A DNA stretch of 64,000 nt from an uncultured Crocinitomix sp. (GTDB lineage: Bacteria; Bacteroidota; Bacteroidia; Flavobacteriales_D; Crocinitomicaceae): NCBI GenBank assembly GCA_937136425.1, contig CAKZON010000056.1:42435-106434 (forward strand). The letters run 5' to 3'. Positions 25,609-34,346 of the stretch are shown here, piece after piece; the first letter of the stretch is position 1; each line of letters starts with the position of its first letter. Under the pieces are notes generated by a model. It made no database searches, had not been told where the DNA came from, and was given only the letters and a program-made list of their open reading frames with translations. A program made the position numbers and the translations under genes.

Positions 25609-26238
25609 TTAAATTTTAGCAATAATTTTATTGATTTCATCTGCTTTTTGATAACCATTAGCAATCAGTGTAAACTGTCCGCCTTTCTTTAAAACCATTG
25701 AAGGAAACCCTTTAATGCCCATTTGTTGAGAGATTTGAAAATCTGCTTTTGTATGTTCCTTGGCTTCATTTGAATTAAAGAGTTCTTCATATTTAATAAC
25801 GTCCAGATCAAATTCTTTCGCAAGTTTTAAATACGTTTTAATATCATTTGTATTGTAATTGTCTTTATAAAATGCTACTTGAACTGCTTTGAAAAATTCA
25901 AATTCAATTTCAGGTTTCATCATTCTAGCAACCACTACAGCTCTAGAAGCAGGCTCTGTATCGTAAACAAAATCCGGATCTTTTAAAATATCATGCTTAA
26001 AAGGTTGACCTGTGCGCTCTTCAATTTCTACCCAATGCGATTTTAAAAAATCTGCCATATCAATAGCTTTTTCAGTGTTATAAGGTCGCAAACCGCCCAT
26101 TACCAATTTAAAGTCTAAGTCTTTATGATCATTTTTTAGTTTATCTAATTCTGGTGCAATACCATGACACCATGAGCACATGGCATCTCCAACATAGATA
26201 AGTGCATTTTTATCATCATTCAACCAATCGTAATTCAT
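25609..26238 (-). CDS. DsbA/FrnE-like thioredoxin-fold oxidoreductase
   Basis: 209 residues, no signal peptide, so cytoplasmic. The active site is MCSWCHGIAPEL near residue 20, a CxxC with the FrnE-type SWC sequence, followed by the helical insertion typical of DsbA. The cis-Pro loop is IKGFPSMVL (about 177). FrnE-like proteins are dithiol-disulfide isomerases linked to oxidative stress. Its promoter box overlaps a perfect dyad at 26256-26271. Confidence 0.9.
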   Translation of the reverse strand: MNYDWLNDDKNALIYVGDAMCSWCHGIAPELDKLKNDHKDLDFKLVMGGLRPYNTEKAIDMADFLKSHWVEIEERTGQPFKHDILKDPDFVYDTEPASRAVVVARMMKPEIEFEFFKAVQVAFYKDNYNTNDIKTYLKLAKEFDLDVIKYEELFNSNEAKEHTKADFQISQQMGIKGFPSMVLKKGGQFTLIANGYQKADEINKIIAKI

Positions 26239-26255
26239 TTGTGATTTAATTTATT

Positions 26256-26274
26256 ATTTGTTTGAACAAATTTA
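26256..26274 (-). promoter_or_regulatory. -7 box TAAATTTG overlapping a perfect dyad
   Basis: ATTTGTT-TG-AACAAAT (26256-26271) overlaps the minus-strand box TAAATTTG (26267-26274) of the DsbA-like gene, at the expected transcription start. Candidate operator; regulator unknown. Confidence 0.4.
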
Positions 26275-26311
26275 CGACAAAATTGTTCTTAGAGTACTGA
26301 ATAAAAATTGT

Positions 26312-28750
26312 ATGAAAAAATTTGCTTTTGTTTTATTGCTATTTTTATCTATAGGGACTTTTTCTCAAACTCAAGGAACCATTTTAGGAACTGTATTAGA
26401 TAAGAATACGGAAGCGCCATTGCCTTTTGTGAAAATATTTATTGAAGGAACAGAATACGGTACTAGTACCGATTTTGATGGGAGTTATAAATTAGAGATA
26501 CCAACTGGTACTTACACAATTCGCGCTTCCTTTTCTGGGTATGATCCTATGTTTAAATACAATGTGGAGTTAAACTCAGGAAATGCGCAAACAATCAATT
26601 TTGAATTATCGCCGGGGAACAAAGATTTAGATGTTGTAGAGGTTACATTTAATGATGATGCGGTGGCAATAACTACTGATATGGTCACTCCGCTTTCAGT
26701 TCAAAAACTGACAAGTGAAGAAATAAAATCAAATCCTGGTGGAAATTTTGATGTTTCTAAAGTTGTCCAAACGCTCCCAGGAGTTGGAGGATCTTCTGGT
26801 GGAGCAGCCAGAAATGATATTATTATTAGAGGAGGAGCCCCTAACGAAAATGTGTATTATTTAGATGGAATTGAGATTCCTGTTTTGAATCATTTTCAAA
26901 CGCAGGGATCTTCTGGTGGGGCGCAAGGAATTTTGAATGTTTCGTTTATCGAGGATCTAAAATTAAGTTCATCAGCTTTTGATGCAAGATATGATAACGC
27001 GCTAGCATCAACCTTTGTGATTAAACAGCGCCAAGGAAATCGAGAGAAGTTTTCAGGAAATATTAGAGCAAGTTTTACCGAAAGTTCACTCACCTTGGAA
27101 GGACCTTTGGGAAAAAATAAAAAGACAGATTATTTGATTTCAGCGCGTGCTTCTTATCTTGATTTTTTATTTACTCTAATTGATCTACCAATTCGTCCGA
27201 ACTTTACAGATTATCAATATAAAGTAACCCATAGGTTTGATGATAAAACAACACTTACAGCAATAGGATTAGGTGCAATGGATCGTTTCAGCTTTGCAGA
27301 AACAAAAAATTCAACACCTGAAAGTGAGTTTTTTAGACGCTCTTTGCCATTTATAACACAGTGGAATTATACTGTTGGATTTGCAGTTAAAAGAAGAATT
27401 GAAGATGGGTATTATAATATTGCTGTTAGCCGTAACATGTTTGACAATCAATTGGATCAATATGAAGATGCGCAGTATGATAACGAGGCGTTTAGAAACT
27501 TAGGATTGAATTCTCAAGAGATTGAAAATAAGTTTCGATTTGATTATAACAAATATGTAAATGGGTGGAAATTCTCTGCTGGATTAATGGGGCAATATAT
27601 AAAATACAATACAAGTATTTTTAATCGAATTTCTAGCGAGGTATCTGATGATGAAGGCAATGTTATTGTTCCTGAAACGGTGGTGAATTTTGGAAGTGAA
27701 ATTGATTTTTTTAAATATGGTGCGTTTGCGCAATTGTCTAAAAACTTTTTTAATGATCGTTTATTAGTTTCAGCAGGTGTGCGTTCCGATATGAATTCAT
27801 TTACTGATAATGGGAATAATCCGCTGGAAACACTTTCGCCGCGCGTTTCTTTTGCTTATCATTTAACAGAGAAAATTGACTTGACAGCGTCTGTTGGATC
27901 TTATTATAAAATACCAACTTATACCGCGCTGGGATATCGAAATGAAATGGCCGAGTTAGTTAATCAATCCATGGATTATATCCAGTCAGATCATTATGTG
28001 TTGGGCGCTCAATTCTTGCCCAATAAAGGAATGCGTATTACTGTTGAGGGGTTTTATAAAGACTATAAAAACTATCCTGTTTCTGTGGTTAATGGTTCGT
28101 CATTAGCAAATCAAGGTTCTCAGTTCGGCTCTATCGGTAGTGAAGAGCTTGTTTCAATTGGGAAAGGTCAAACTTATGGATTTGAAGTGTTTGTTCAGCA
28201 AAAGCTAGTTAAAAACCTTTTTTATGTGGTAAGTTATACATACGTGCGCAGTCTTTATTCAGGGTTAGATGGTGCTTTGATTGCCTCAGCTTGGGACAAT
28301 CAGCACCTTCTTTCTTCAACATTGGGATGGAAGATTGGGAAAGGTTGGAAGCTAGGGTTGAAATACCGCTTGGCTGGAGGAGTTCCTTATACTCCTTATG
28401 ATTTGCCTGCCTCGCAAGCTAATTTTGCGACATTAGGTAACGGTATTTTAGATTATAGCCAATTAAATTCTGAAAGATTAAATGCGTTTAACCAACTTGA
28501 TTTTAGATTGGATAAAATTGTGAACTATAAAAATGTAAGCTTCGATTTTTATGTCGATTTGCAAAATGTTTTGTTTTCGAAACAACAGGCTCCACCAACT
28601 TATACGTTTAAAAGAACAGCTGATAATACTGGGTTTGAAACAACAGACGGTTTGCCGTTAAAATCTGACGGATCAAATGCTATTCCGATTCTATTACAAG
28701 ATGATTCTTCCTTAATCACTCCAACTATTGGAATCATTTTTGAATTTTGA
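26312..28750 (+). CDS. TonB-dependent outer-membrane receptor
   Basis: 812 residues from the ATG at 26312, where a clear signal peptide begins (MKKFAFVLLLFLSIGTFSQ); in-frame sequence upstream is not export-like. Domains in order: carboxypeptidase-regulatory-like domain (about 22-105, GTILGTVLDKNTEAPLPFVK), plug domain (about 130-240, with IIIRGGAPNENVYYLDGIEI), then the 22-strand barrel ending SLITPTIGIIFEF. It imports a ligand with energy from TonB/ExbBD. No SusD partner and no siderophore genes are next to it, so the substrate is unknown. Confidence 0.93.
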   Translation: MKKFAFVLLLFLSIGTFSQTQGTILGTVLDKNTEAPLPFVKIFIEGTEYGTSTDFDGSYKLEIPTGTYTIRASFSGYDPMFKYNVELNSGNAQTINFELSPGNKDLDVVEVTFNDDAVAITTDMVTPLSVQKLTSEEIKSNPGGNFDVSKVVQTLPGVGGSSGGAARNDIIIRGGAPNENVYYLDGIEIPVLNHFQTQGSSGGAQGILNVSFIEDLKLSSSAFDARYDNALASTFVIKQRQGNREKFSGNIRASFTESSLTLEGPLGKNKKTDYLISARASYLDFLFTLIDLPIRPNFTDYQYKVTHRFDDKTTLTAIGLGAMDRFSFAETKNSTPESEFFRRSLPFITQWNYTVGFAVKRRIEDGYYNIAVSRNMFDNQLDQYEDAQYDNEAFRNLGLNSQEIENKFRFDYNKYVNGWKFSAGLMGQYIKYNTSIFNRISSEVSDDEGNVIVPETVVNFGSEIDFFKYGAFAQLSKNFFNDRLLVSAGVRSDMNSFTDNGNNPLETLSPRVSFAYHLTEKIDLTASVGSYYKIPTYTALGYRNEMAELVNQSMDYIQSDHYVLGAQFLPNKGMRITVEGFYKDYKNYPVSVVNGSSLANQGSQFGSIGSEELVSIGKGQTYGFEVFVQQKLVKNLFYVVSYTYVRSLYSGLDGALIASAWDNQHLLSSTLGWKIGKGWKLGLKYRLAGGVPYTPYDLPASQANFATLGNGILDYSQLNSERLNAFNQLDFRLDKIVNYKNVSFDFYVDLQNVLFSKQQAPPTYTFKRTADNTGFETTDGLPLKSDGSNAIPILLQDDSSLITPTIGIIFEF

Positions 28751-28799
28751 TTCTATCAATATCACACCATATTTTTTATTCATTAGTTAACGGTTTAAC

Positions 28800-28823
28800 G
28801 AGGATGATCTAAGTATCATCCTC
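28800..28823. terminator. Hairpin between convergent genes
   Basis: GAGGATGAT (28800-28808) pairs with ATCATCCTC (28815-28823). It lies between two convergent genes but lacks a T-run, so it may be a bidirectional RNA-stabilising hairpin rather than an intrinsic terminator. Confidence 0.5.
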
Positions 28824-28842
28824 TGTCAAATCTTATTCATTC

Positions 28843-29721
28843 TTAAGAAGTTGGTTTGTCATCACCCAAACTTTTAATTGTTTTATTCGGACGAATCGAT
28901 TCTTCATCAACAGCATCCCACGAAAAAGATGAAAGTGTAAATTGATGCAAGTATTTATTGATATTATCTTTTACATCAAAAATTTGAACCGTTGTTGAAA
29001 ATGGAATCATCACTCCACCTACTTCTCTATAATCATCAAATCGGGTTGAACTATGTAAAGGGCCTGACCCTGGAAGATAAGCATCTCTGACAGTATGCGA
29101 AACCGCTTCAACTAATCCACTTTTGTCTCCAATAAATAAAACGTATTGATCATAATCTTTGGTGCGTTCTGTCCCCCAACTTGCAAAAACTTTGTGCATT
29201 TTTTCTTCCTTAAATGTTTCTTCTCCTATGTATTGAATAACTGATGCATTTTTCAAACGAGCACCAATTTCAAAAAAGTAATGATATGCGGCTAATCCAA
29301 ACATTATGCGCTTCTGGTCTTTTACGTTTGAATCATATTTGCCATTTTCAATTTCATAATAGTCAAATGATTGTATGCCTGCTATAAATCCTTTTTTCTT
29401 CCCTTCCAAAACTTCCACCTGACCATCAAAATCACCAATTGTATACCGCATGGCCATTTTTTCTTTTTTCCATTTCCATGTGGTTCCTATTTTTCCCAAT
29501 AAACCTTTCCAATGGTCAGATCCAATAGCTTCATAGGTCTTGTATTGATCAATTTTGTCAAAGCCTTGTTTTTCAATAGCGTTTTTTATAAGCAGGTTTC
29601 CTTTTGCGCTCAACGCTTCTGTTAGCTGGTTTTCTTTAATTGAATCTGTTCTTAAATCTGCAATCCTGCAAGAGCTGAATAAAAAGGTTAGTGTGAGAAT
29701 TCCAATTGTTGCTGTTTTCAT
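28843..29721 (-). CDS. Lipoprotein controlled by a NemR-like repressor
   Basis: 292 residues. Signal peptide with lipobox LFSSC (Cys at residue 18). The mature protein resembles the LolA/outer-membrane-lipoprotein-sorting style of half-barrel (WKKEKMAMRYTIGDFDGQVE, EVGGVMIPFSTTVQIFD), but family membership is not certain. The gene is downstream of, and in the same direction as, a TetR gene, and a TAGACC element lies 22 bp upstream. It may therefore respond to the same electrophile or drug as the regulator. Confidence 0.75.
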   Translation of the reverse strand: MKTATIGILTLTFLFSSCRIADLRTDSIKENQLTEALSAKGNLLIKNAIEKQGFDKIDQYKTYEAIGSDHWKGLLGKIGTTWKWKKEKMAMRYTIGDFDGQVEVLEGKKKGFIAGIQSFDYYEIENGKYDSNVKDQKRIMFGLAAYHYFFEIGARLKNASVIQYIGEETFKEEKMHKVFASWGTERTKDYDQYVLFIGDKSGLVEAVSHTVRDAYLPGSGPLHSSTRFDDYREVGGVMIPFSTTVQIFDVKDNINKYLHQFTLSSFSWDAVDEESIRPNKTIKSLGDDKPTS

Positions 29722-29742
29722 AATAATGTATTTTTAATTATT

Positions 29743-29756
29743 TAGACCAGTCTGTT
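29743..29756. promoter_or_regulatory. NemR-box-like half site upstream of the lipoprotein gene
   Basis: TAGACCAGTCTGTT shares the TAGACC half of the box at 30377-30392; a further TGGTC in inverted orientation follows at about 29765. Confidence 0.35.
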
Positions 29757-29776
29757 TATTTTGTGGTCAAATTTTT

Positions 29777-30358
29777 TTATTTACTGATAAAATTAAATGT
29801 CATTTCATACCAATTGTCCAAATACGTTCTAGATCGGGTCACTTTCATACGAGAGAAAGCTCCGTATGAACCTGCGTGTAGGTACTCTGCAATATATTCT
29901 GGTGGAAAACTATCAATAATTTCGCCTTGTTGTTGTCCTTCAAGTACGCAGTTGGCAATAACCTCTATCCAAACCAAAAAGTTCGTGTTGGCAGTTTCTG
30001 CAATTTCATCATTGAGTCTTCCAACCTCGTTAGAAAGTGTATTTAGTAAACATCCACCAGCATAGTTGTCTTCTTCGCTAACATCAATAATCATTGCATA
30101 GAAAGATTTGAGTCGGTTAAGTGGAGTTAAGGTTTTGTCTAATAGAAAACCTTCAATCATTTTTTTTGATCTTTCACCGTATCTATTTAAAATTTCACAA
30201 GCGAAATGTTCCTTCGTCTCAAAGAAATTATAAAAAGATCCTTTGGGAATAGCACAAGCTTTTAATATTTGATTAATACCCACATTGTGATAGCCATTGG
30301 TTCGAATGAGCTCCGTTCCAATATCTAGAATATCTTCTATGTTGTGTTTATATCCCAT
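29777..30358 (-). CDS. TetR-family regulator, NemR/YxaF-like
   Basis: 193 residues. The helix-turn-helix is about 20-50 (VGINQILKACAIPKGSFYNFFETKEHFA); the IPKGSFYNxF sequence is typical of the NemR/LmrA branch. The ligand domain has NYAGGCLLNTLSNEVG, with a Cys at the place where NemR-type sensors carry reactive cysteines. NemR in E. coli senses electrophiles and reactive chlorine through cysteines. Here it likely controls itself (box at 30377) and the lipoprotein gene 55 bp downstream. Confidence 0.85.
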   Translation of the reverse strand: MGYKHNIEDILDIGTELIRTNGYHNVGINQILKACAIPKGSFYNFFETKEHFACEILNRYGERSKKMIEGFLLDKTLTPLNRLKSFYAMIIDVSEEDNYAGGCLLNTLSNEVGRLNDEIAETANTNFLVWIEVIANCVLEGQQQGEIIDSFPPEYIAEYLHAGSYGAFSRMKVTRSRTYLDNWYEMTFNFISK

Positions 30359-30376
30359 TTGATTGAAATACTAAAT

Positions 30377-30392
30377 TAGACCAATTGGTTTA
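30377..30392. promoter_or_regulatory. NemR-box-like operator
   Basis: TAGACC-AATT-GGTTTA differs at one base from the NemR box TAGACC-N4-GGTCTA and lies 19 bp upstream of the TetR gene. Confidence 0.6.
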
Positions 30393-30410
30393 ATTAGCCA
30401 AATTTTATTG

Positions 30411-30447
30411 AAATAAATTGAAAATTAATTTATTTATCGTAATATTG
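30411..30447 (+). promoter_or_regulatory. ars operon promoter with a dyad in the spacer
   Basis: TTG (30418-30420)-N19-TAATATTG (30440-30447), one mismatch to TAnnTTTG. A perfect 9-bp dyad AAATAAATT/AATTTATTT (30411-30419 and 30427-30435) covers the -33 box and spacer, where an ArsR repressor would be expected to bind. Confidence 0.55.
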
Positions 30448-30460
30448 CAATGTATTAATT

Positions 30461-30796
30461 ATGGGCTTAACAAAAACAGATTTATTTACCGCCGAACAAA
30501 ATGAATTGGCAGTACTTGCAAAATGCTTAGCGCATCCAGCACGAATAGCTATTTTACAACATTTGCTAAAGGCAGATGCTTGCATTAATTCAGACTTAGT
30601 TCAAGAGTTAGGTTTAGCGCAAGCAACAATAAGTCAACATTTAAAGGAGCTAAAAGCAATTGGATTAATCAAAGGAACAATTGACGGCGTTTCAATGAAT
30701 TATTGTATAAATCCAGAGGTTTGGGTTAATATGAAAAATACATTTAATGAAATGTTTGACAAACACAGCTGCTGTGGAGGAAATGAGTGCTGTTAA
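30461..30796 (+). CDS. arsR: ArsR-family arsenic-responsive repressor
   Basis: 111 residues. Winged helix-turn-helix with LAHPARIAILQHLLKADACINSDLVQELGLAQATISQHLKELKAIGLIKG cut across residues 25-75. The classical ELCVC site is reduced to one Cys (DACINSDL), but the C-terminus carries a cluster SCCGGNECC, an alternative arsenite site as in other ArsR lineages. Binding of As(III) should release the operator at 30411-30447. First gene of a four-gene operon. Confidence 0.92.
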   Translation: MGLTKTDLFTAEQNELAVLAKCLAHPARIAILQHLLKADACINSDLVQELGLAQATISQHLKELKAIGLIKGTIDGVSMNYCINPEVWVNMKNTFNEMFDKHSCCGGNECC

Positions 30797-30834
30797 TGAT
30801 AAAAGATTAGAAATAAAGACTTAAAAGAATAAAA

Positions 30835-31302
30835 ATGAAACTATCAAAATTTAAAGAAATATTAAAAACCAAAATCGCCATTGGATTTGAATTACCTGAC
30901 GGGCAATTAGTACCAGGACATTTTCATGTGACAGAGGTTGGACAAATAAACAAAAGATTTATTGACTGTGGAGGAACTTTGCGTAATGAAAATGTCGTGA
31001 ATTTTCAGCTTTGGGAGGCAGATGATTATGATCACCGTTTGCATCCAGAAAAGCTTATCAATATTATTGAATTGTCTGAAAAAGCACTAGATATTGAAGA
31101 TTTGGAAATTGAAGTAGAGTATCAAGGCGCAACAATTGGTAAATATGGTTTAGATTATAATGAAGATAATTTTTTATTAACATCCAAAACAACAGACTGT
31201 TTAGCAAAGGATAAATGTGGGGTGCCGGAAACAAAAGTAAAAGTTGCCATGGGTGCATTAGGAAATGAGAATTCATGTACACCTGGTTCAGGTTGTTGTT
31301 AA
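30835..31302 (+). CDS. DUF6428 protein of arsenic operons
   Basis: 155 residues. This family appears in Bacteroidota arsenic operons; its biochemical role is not established. The core (about 1-110) has FELPDGQLVPGHFHVTEVG, FIDCGGTLRNENVVNFQLWE and DYDHRLHPEKLINIIELSEK. The C-terminal 45 residues add Cys-rich elements: TDCLAKDKCG and NSCTPGSGCC. These thiols plus the His-rich core suggest As(III) or metal binding, an inference. It lies 38 bp after arsR and 9 bp before arsC. Confidence 0.85.
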   Translation: MKLSKFKEILKTKIAIGFELPDGQLVPGHFHVTEVGQINKRFIDCGGTLRNENVVNFQLWEADDYDHRLHPEKLINIIELSEKALDIEDLEIEVEYQGATIGKYGLDYNEDNFLLTSKTTDCLAKDKCGVPETKVKVAMGALGNENSCTPGSGCC

Positions 31303-31311
31303 TACCATAGA

Positions 31312-31914
31312 ATGTATCATTTATTGAAGCAAGTTGTTGAAAAAATTAATTTCAATGACATCTCAGAAGACCGTAAGACTGAATTAAACGCATTAGTTGA
31401 TTTTGTTCAAGGAAAGAAGGATAAGGAAGAAGAAGTTCATCTTAATTTTATTTGTACGCACAATTCTCGCCGAAGTCAATTTTCACAGATTTGGGCTATC
31501 GTTGCTGCTGATTATTATGGCGTTGCAACAAATAGCTATTCTAGTGGAGTAGAGGTGACAGCTATGAACCCAAGAGCCGTGCAATCATTAGAGCGGTTTG
31601 GTTTTCATATCAATTCTGCTGGCGGAGAAAACCCACATTATTCAATAGAGTATAGTGCGACTGGAGATGCAATTACGGCTTTTTCAAAATTATTGGAAGA
31701 CCCTACAAACCCTACCGAAAATTTTGCAGCAATCATGACTTGTTCTCACGCAGATGAAAATTGTCCATTTGTGGCAGGATGCGAAAAGCGCATTCCAATT
31801 CGTTATGAAGATCCTAAAGCATTTGATGATTCTCCTTTAGAGTCTAGCATGTATGATTATCGCTCTTTTCAAATAGCGACAGAATTGTTTTATGTTTTTT
31901 CTGAGATAAAATAG
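31312..31914 (+). CDS. arsC: Thioredoxin-coupled arsenate reductase (low-MW phosphatase fold)
   Basis: 200 residues. Reduces As(V) to As(III) in the cytoplasm. The P-loop is CTHNSRRSQ (about residue 45), a CX5R phosphatase loop. A second cysteine pair with the family spacing is in MTCSHADENCPF (about 143 and 150), the relay that ends in a disulfide reduced by thioredoxin in pI258-type ArsC. An N-terminal extension of about 35 residues is longer than usual. Followed after 1 bp by the aquaporin gene. Confidence 0.93.
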   Translation: MYHLLKQVVEKINFNDISEDRKTELNALVDFVQGKKDKEEEVHLNFICTHNSRRSQFSQIWAIVAADYYGVATNSYSSGVEVTAMNPRAVQSLERFGFHINSAGGENPHYSIEYSATGDAITAFSKLLEDPTNPTENFAAIMTCSHADENCPFVAGCEKRIPIRYEDPKAFDDSPLESSMYDYRSFQIATELFYVFSEIK

Positions 31915-31915
31915 C

Positions 31916-32689
31916 ATGGACAATTTTAAGGAACTTTTAGGTGAGTTCATTGGAACATTTATTCTGGTTTTTATTGGTTGCGGTTCAGTTGGTGTTACCA
32001 TTTTGTTTGGATGGTTTGGCAGTTTATTAGAGGTTGCAATTGTTTGGGGAATTGGAGTTGCGCTAGCCATTTTTGCTACTAGGAAGATAAGCTATGCCCA
32101 TTTAAATCCGGCAGTTAGTTGGGCTATGACTTTGGCTGGGCAAATTTCTATCAAAAAATTCTTTCTGTATACCATTAGCCAAACAATTGGAGCTTTTGCT
32201 GCAGCCGTTTTGCTGTATGCATTTTTGAGTAATGATATTAGCATTTTTGAAGAAGCAAATGGAATTGTGCGCGGAACATTAGAATCTCAAAATACAGCAA
32301 TGATGTTTGGTGAGTTTTTTCCGAACCCTGGTTATGCAGACGAATTAACAGTTTCTGTGCATTTAGCTAGTGTTATGGAGGCATTAGGAACATTTTTACT
32401 GGTTGCCGTTATATTTTGGTTAGTGCAGCTAAAAACACTCAATAAAAATTTACTACCAGTTTTAATTGGTTTAACAGTAACATTAATTATTTGCCTTGTT
32501 GCTCCTTATACTCAGGCAGGATTAAATCCTGCACGGGATTTTGGTCCTAGGTTATGGGCTTATTTTAGCGGATGGGGAGATGCAGCATTTCCTGCTACTC
32601 AATATGGTTTCTTAACGGTTTATATATTATCTCCGTTTTTCGGAGGGGCTGTGGCGTTTTATTTAATGCGCTTTCTTAAGAGAGCTTAA
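31916..32689 (+). CDS. Aquaporin-family channel of the ars operon (AqpS-like)
   Basis: 257 residues with six membrane helices and both NPA loops, HLNPAVSW (about 62) and GLNPARDFGPR (about 203). The residue after the second NPA is Arg, as in aquaglyceroporins. In Sinorhizobium, AqpS in an ars operon lets As(III), made by ArsC, flow out passively; the same role fits here because the operon has no pump gene. The loop between helices 3 and 4 is extended (SNDISIFEEANGIVRG). The 3' end overlaps the convergent sigma-factor gene by 14 bp. Confidence 0.93.
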   Translation: MDNFKELLGEFIGTFILVFIGCGSVGVTILFGWFGSLLEVAIVWGIGVALAIFATRKISYAHLNPAVSWAMTLAGQISIKKFFLYTISQTIGAFAAAVLLYAFLSNDISIFEEANGIVRGTLESQNTAMMFGEFFPNPGYADELTVSVHLASVMEALGTFLLVAVIFWLVQLKTLNKNLLPVLIGLTVTLIICLVAPYTQAGLNPARDFGPRLWAYFSGWGDAAFPATQYGFLTVYILSPFFGGAVAFYLMRFLKRA

Positions 32690-33953
32690 TAGCGTTAATC
32701 TTCTTTTCAAGGAAGGCCTTTTCAGCAGAGGAGTTGGTAAAAGAAATTGCTTCTTTTAAACAACGTTTGGCATTTGTCTTATTGTTAAGTCTTAGGTATA
32801 TTTCACCTAAGGCAGAATGATAGAGATAGTACTTTTTTAAATGCTTATTTTCTGCCACTTTTTTCATTTCAACCAATGCTTTTTTAGGGCCTTCGGCTTC
32901 CATTAAAGCAAGCGTACGGTTTAAATAAATTATTGGGTCAAATTTATGACTTAGCATTTGATCGTATACAGACAATATGGTTTGCCAATTGGTTGATTCG
33001 TAGGTTGGAGAAATACAATGCTCTCTTGCAATAAAAGCTTCATAATGATACATGCTAATGCGATTTCCTTTATTGGCTTCTACTAAATATGATAATCCTA
33101 GGTTGATCAATTCAATATTCCATACGGTACGATCTTGATGTGCCAATAAAACTTGCTCGTCAGTAGCTGATGATCTGCTTTTAAGCCGTGCTGAATGAAA
33201 ACACATTACTGCCATTAATGCATAAACTTCTGGATAACAGGTTTTTTTATTGTCTAGTAAAGCCTTACCTAAAAAAAGTGCCTGAGAGATAATTTCTTCT
33301 CTTACTTTCATGTCATTATGAGTGGCACTGTACCCTTCATTAAACATGAGGTAAATAACACTGCAAATTACTCCCAATTTACTTTCAAGCTCCTCACCGG
33401 TTGGAATGGTGGGATAAATTTGATGTTTTCTAAAATGCTCTTTTGTTCTGTAAATCCGCTTTGAAATAAATTCTTCTGTTGTAATAAAAGAACGCGCAAC
33501 CTCTTTAGTGCTAAAGCCGCACAAGGTTTTAAGAATAAAAGTAACTTGGTTCTCTTTAGAAATATCTGGATGACAACAGGCGAACATCATCCCTAAAAAG
33601 TCATCTTCTATTTGATCTGTTTCCCAAAAATTATTGAGGACAGTTGGTAAGGTATATTCTGAGGTTAATAATTGTCGTTTTGGGTCAGAAAAATCGAATA
33701 ATTCACTTCGTTTTTCTCGGCGAATAATATCCAAGGCATTGTTTCTTGCTACACGATAAAGCCAACCTGCCGGATTATCAGGTATACCTTTGTATTTCCA
33801 AACTTCTAGGGCTTTAATCAATGTGTTTTGCACAACATCTTCTGCCAATTCAATATTGCTAGAACCAAATATGTTGACCAAAACAGAAACCATCTTCCCA
33901 GATTCTTGTCTGAAAAGATGGTCAATTTTTGTATGAACTGCATGTGATTCCAT
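32676..33953 (-). CDS. ECF42-group RNA polymerase sigma factor with C-terminal TPR-like domain
   Basis: 425 residues, far longer than ordinary ECF factors. Regions 2 and 4 are in the first 190 residues (SNIELAEDVVQNTLIKALEVW, GWLYRVARNNALDIIRREKR, LKTLCGFSTKEVARSFITTEE). The C-terminal 230 residues are the helical, TPR-like extension (DUF6596 type) of ECF42, e.g. LMFNEGYSATHN, ALMAVMCFHSARLKSRS and KHLKKYYLYHSALGEIYLRL. ECF42 genes are linked to YCII/DGPF proteins, exactly as here, and have no anti-sigma factor; the extension is thought to control activity. Confidence 0.95.
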   Translation of the reverse strand: MESHAVHTKIDHLFRQESGKMVSVLVNIFGSSNIELAEDVVQNTLIKALEVWKYKGIPDNPAGWLYRVARNNALDIIRREKRSELFDFSDPKRQLLTSEYTLPTVLNNFWETDQIEDDFLGMMFACCHPDISKENQVTFILKTLCGFSTKEVARSFITTEEFISKRIYRTKEHFRKHQIYPTIPTGEELESKLGVICSVIYLMFNEGYSATHNDMKVREEIISQALFLGKALLDNKKTCYPEVYALMAVMCFHSARLKSRSSATDEQVLLAHQDRTVWNIELINLGLSYLVEANKGNRISMYHYEAFIAREHCISPTYESTNWQTILSVYDQMLSHKFDPIIYLNRTLALMEAEGPKKALVEMKKVAENKHLKKYYLYHSALGEIYLRLNNKTNAKRCLKEAISFTNSSAEKAFLEKKINAIKLS

Positions 33954-33988
33954 CTACTTGTTAAATGTAGTCATAGAATCTTAATTTT

Positions 33989-34312
33989 TTACATTGACAT
34001 GCATTCTGAAAGCTCAATTGAAGAATCAGCATCCCACTGTAAATGTGGGTGATTTGCTAATAGCGCTTTTGCAGCATCAATATCTGCAGCCTGAATTATT
34101 GAATAACCTGTTGCAGTTGCTTTTGCTGCAGCGTCACTCCCTAAAACTTGTGCAGGCATTAATGGAGCCCCCATGTTGACCAAGTTTTCACCCATTGCTT
34201 CTTTCCAATCCATCCAAGGCTTCATTCCTGCAGCTTTTTCTTCAGGAGTAGAGTTTGCCATTTTTTCCATTGCTGCTGGAGACGAGTAATAGTTTACTAA
34301 AAATTGTTTCAT
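33989..34312 (-). CDS. YCII-related small protein
   Basis: 107 residues. Ferredoxin-like alpha/beta pattern of the YCII family (MKQFLVNYYSSPAAMEKM, then PWMDWKEAMGENLVNMGAPL, then TGYSIIQAADIDAAKALLANHPHL), a divergent paralogue of the next protein. YCII proteins are small dimers with a conserved His/Asp pocket; their substrates are mostly unknown. Lies 35 bp upstream of the ECF42 gene in the same operon. Confidence 0.82.
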   Translation of the reverse strand: MKQFLVNYYSSPAAMEKMANSTPEEKAAGMKPWMDWKEAMGENLVNMGAPLMPAQVLGSDAAAKATATGYSIIQAADIDAAKALLANHPHLQWDADSSIELSECMSM

Positions 34313-34346
34313 TTTGATCTATATTTATTTGTTAAAATTCATTGAT

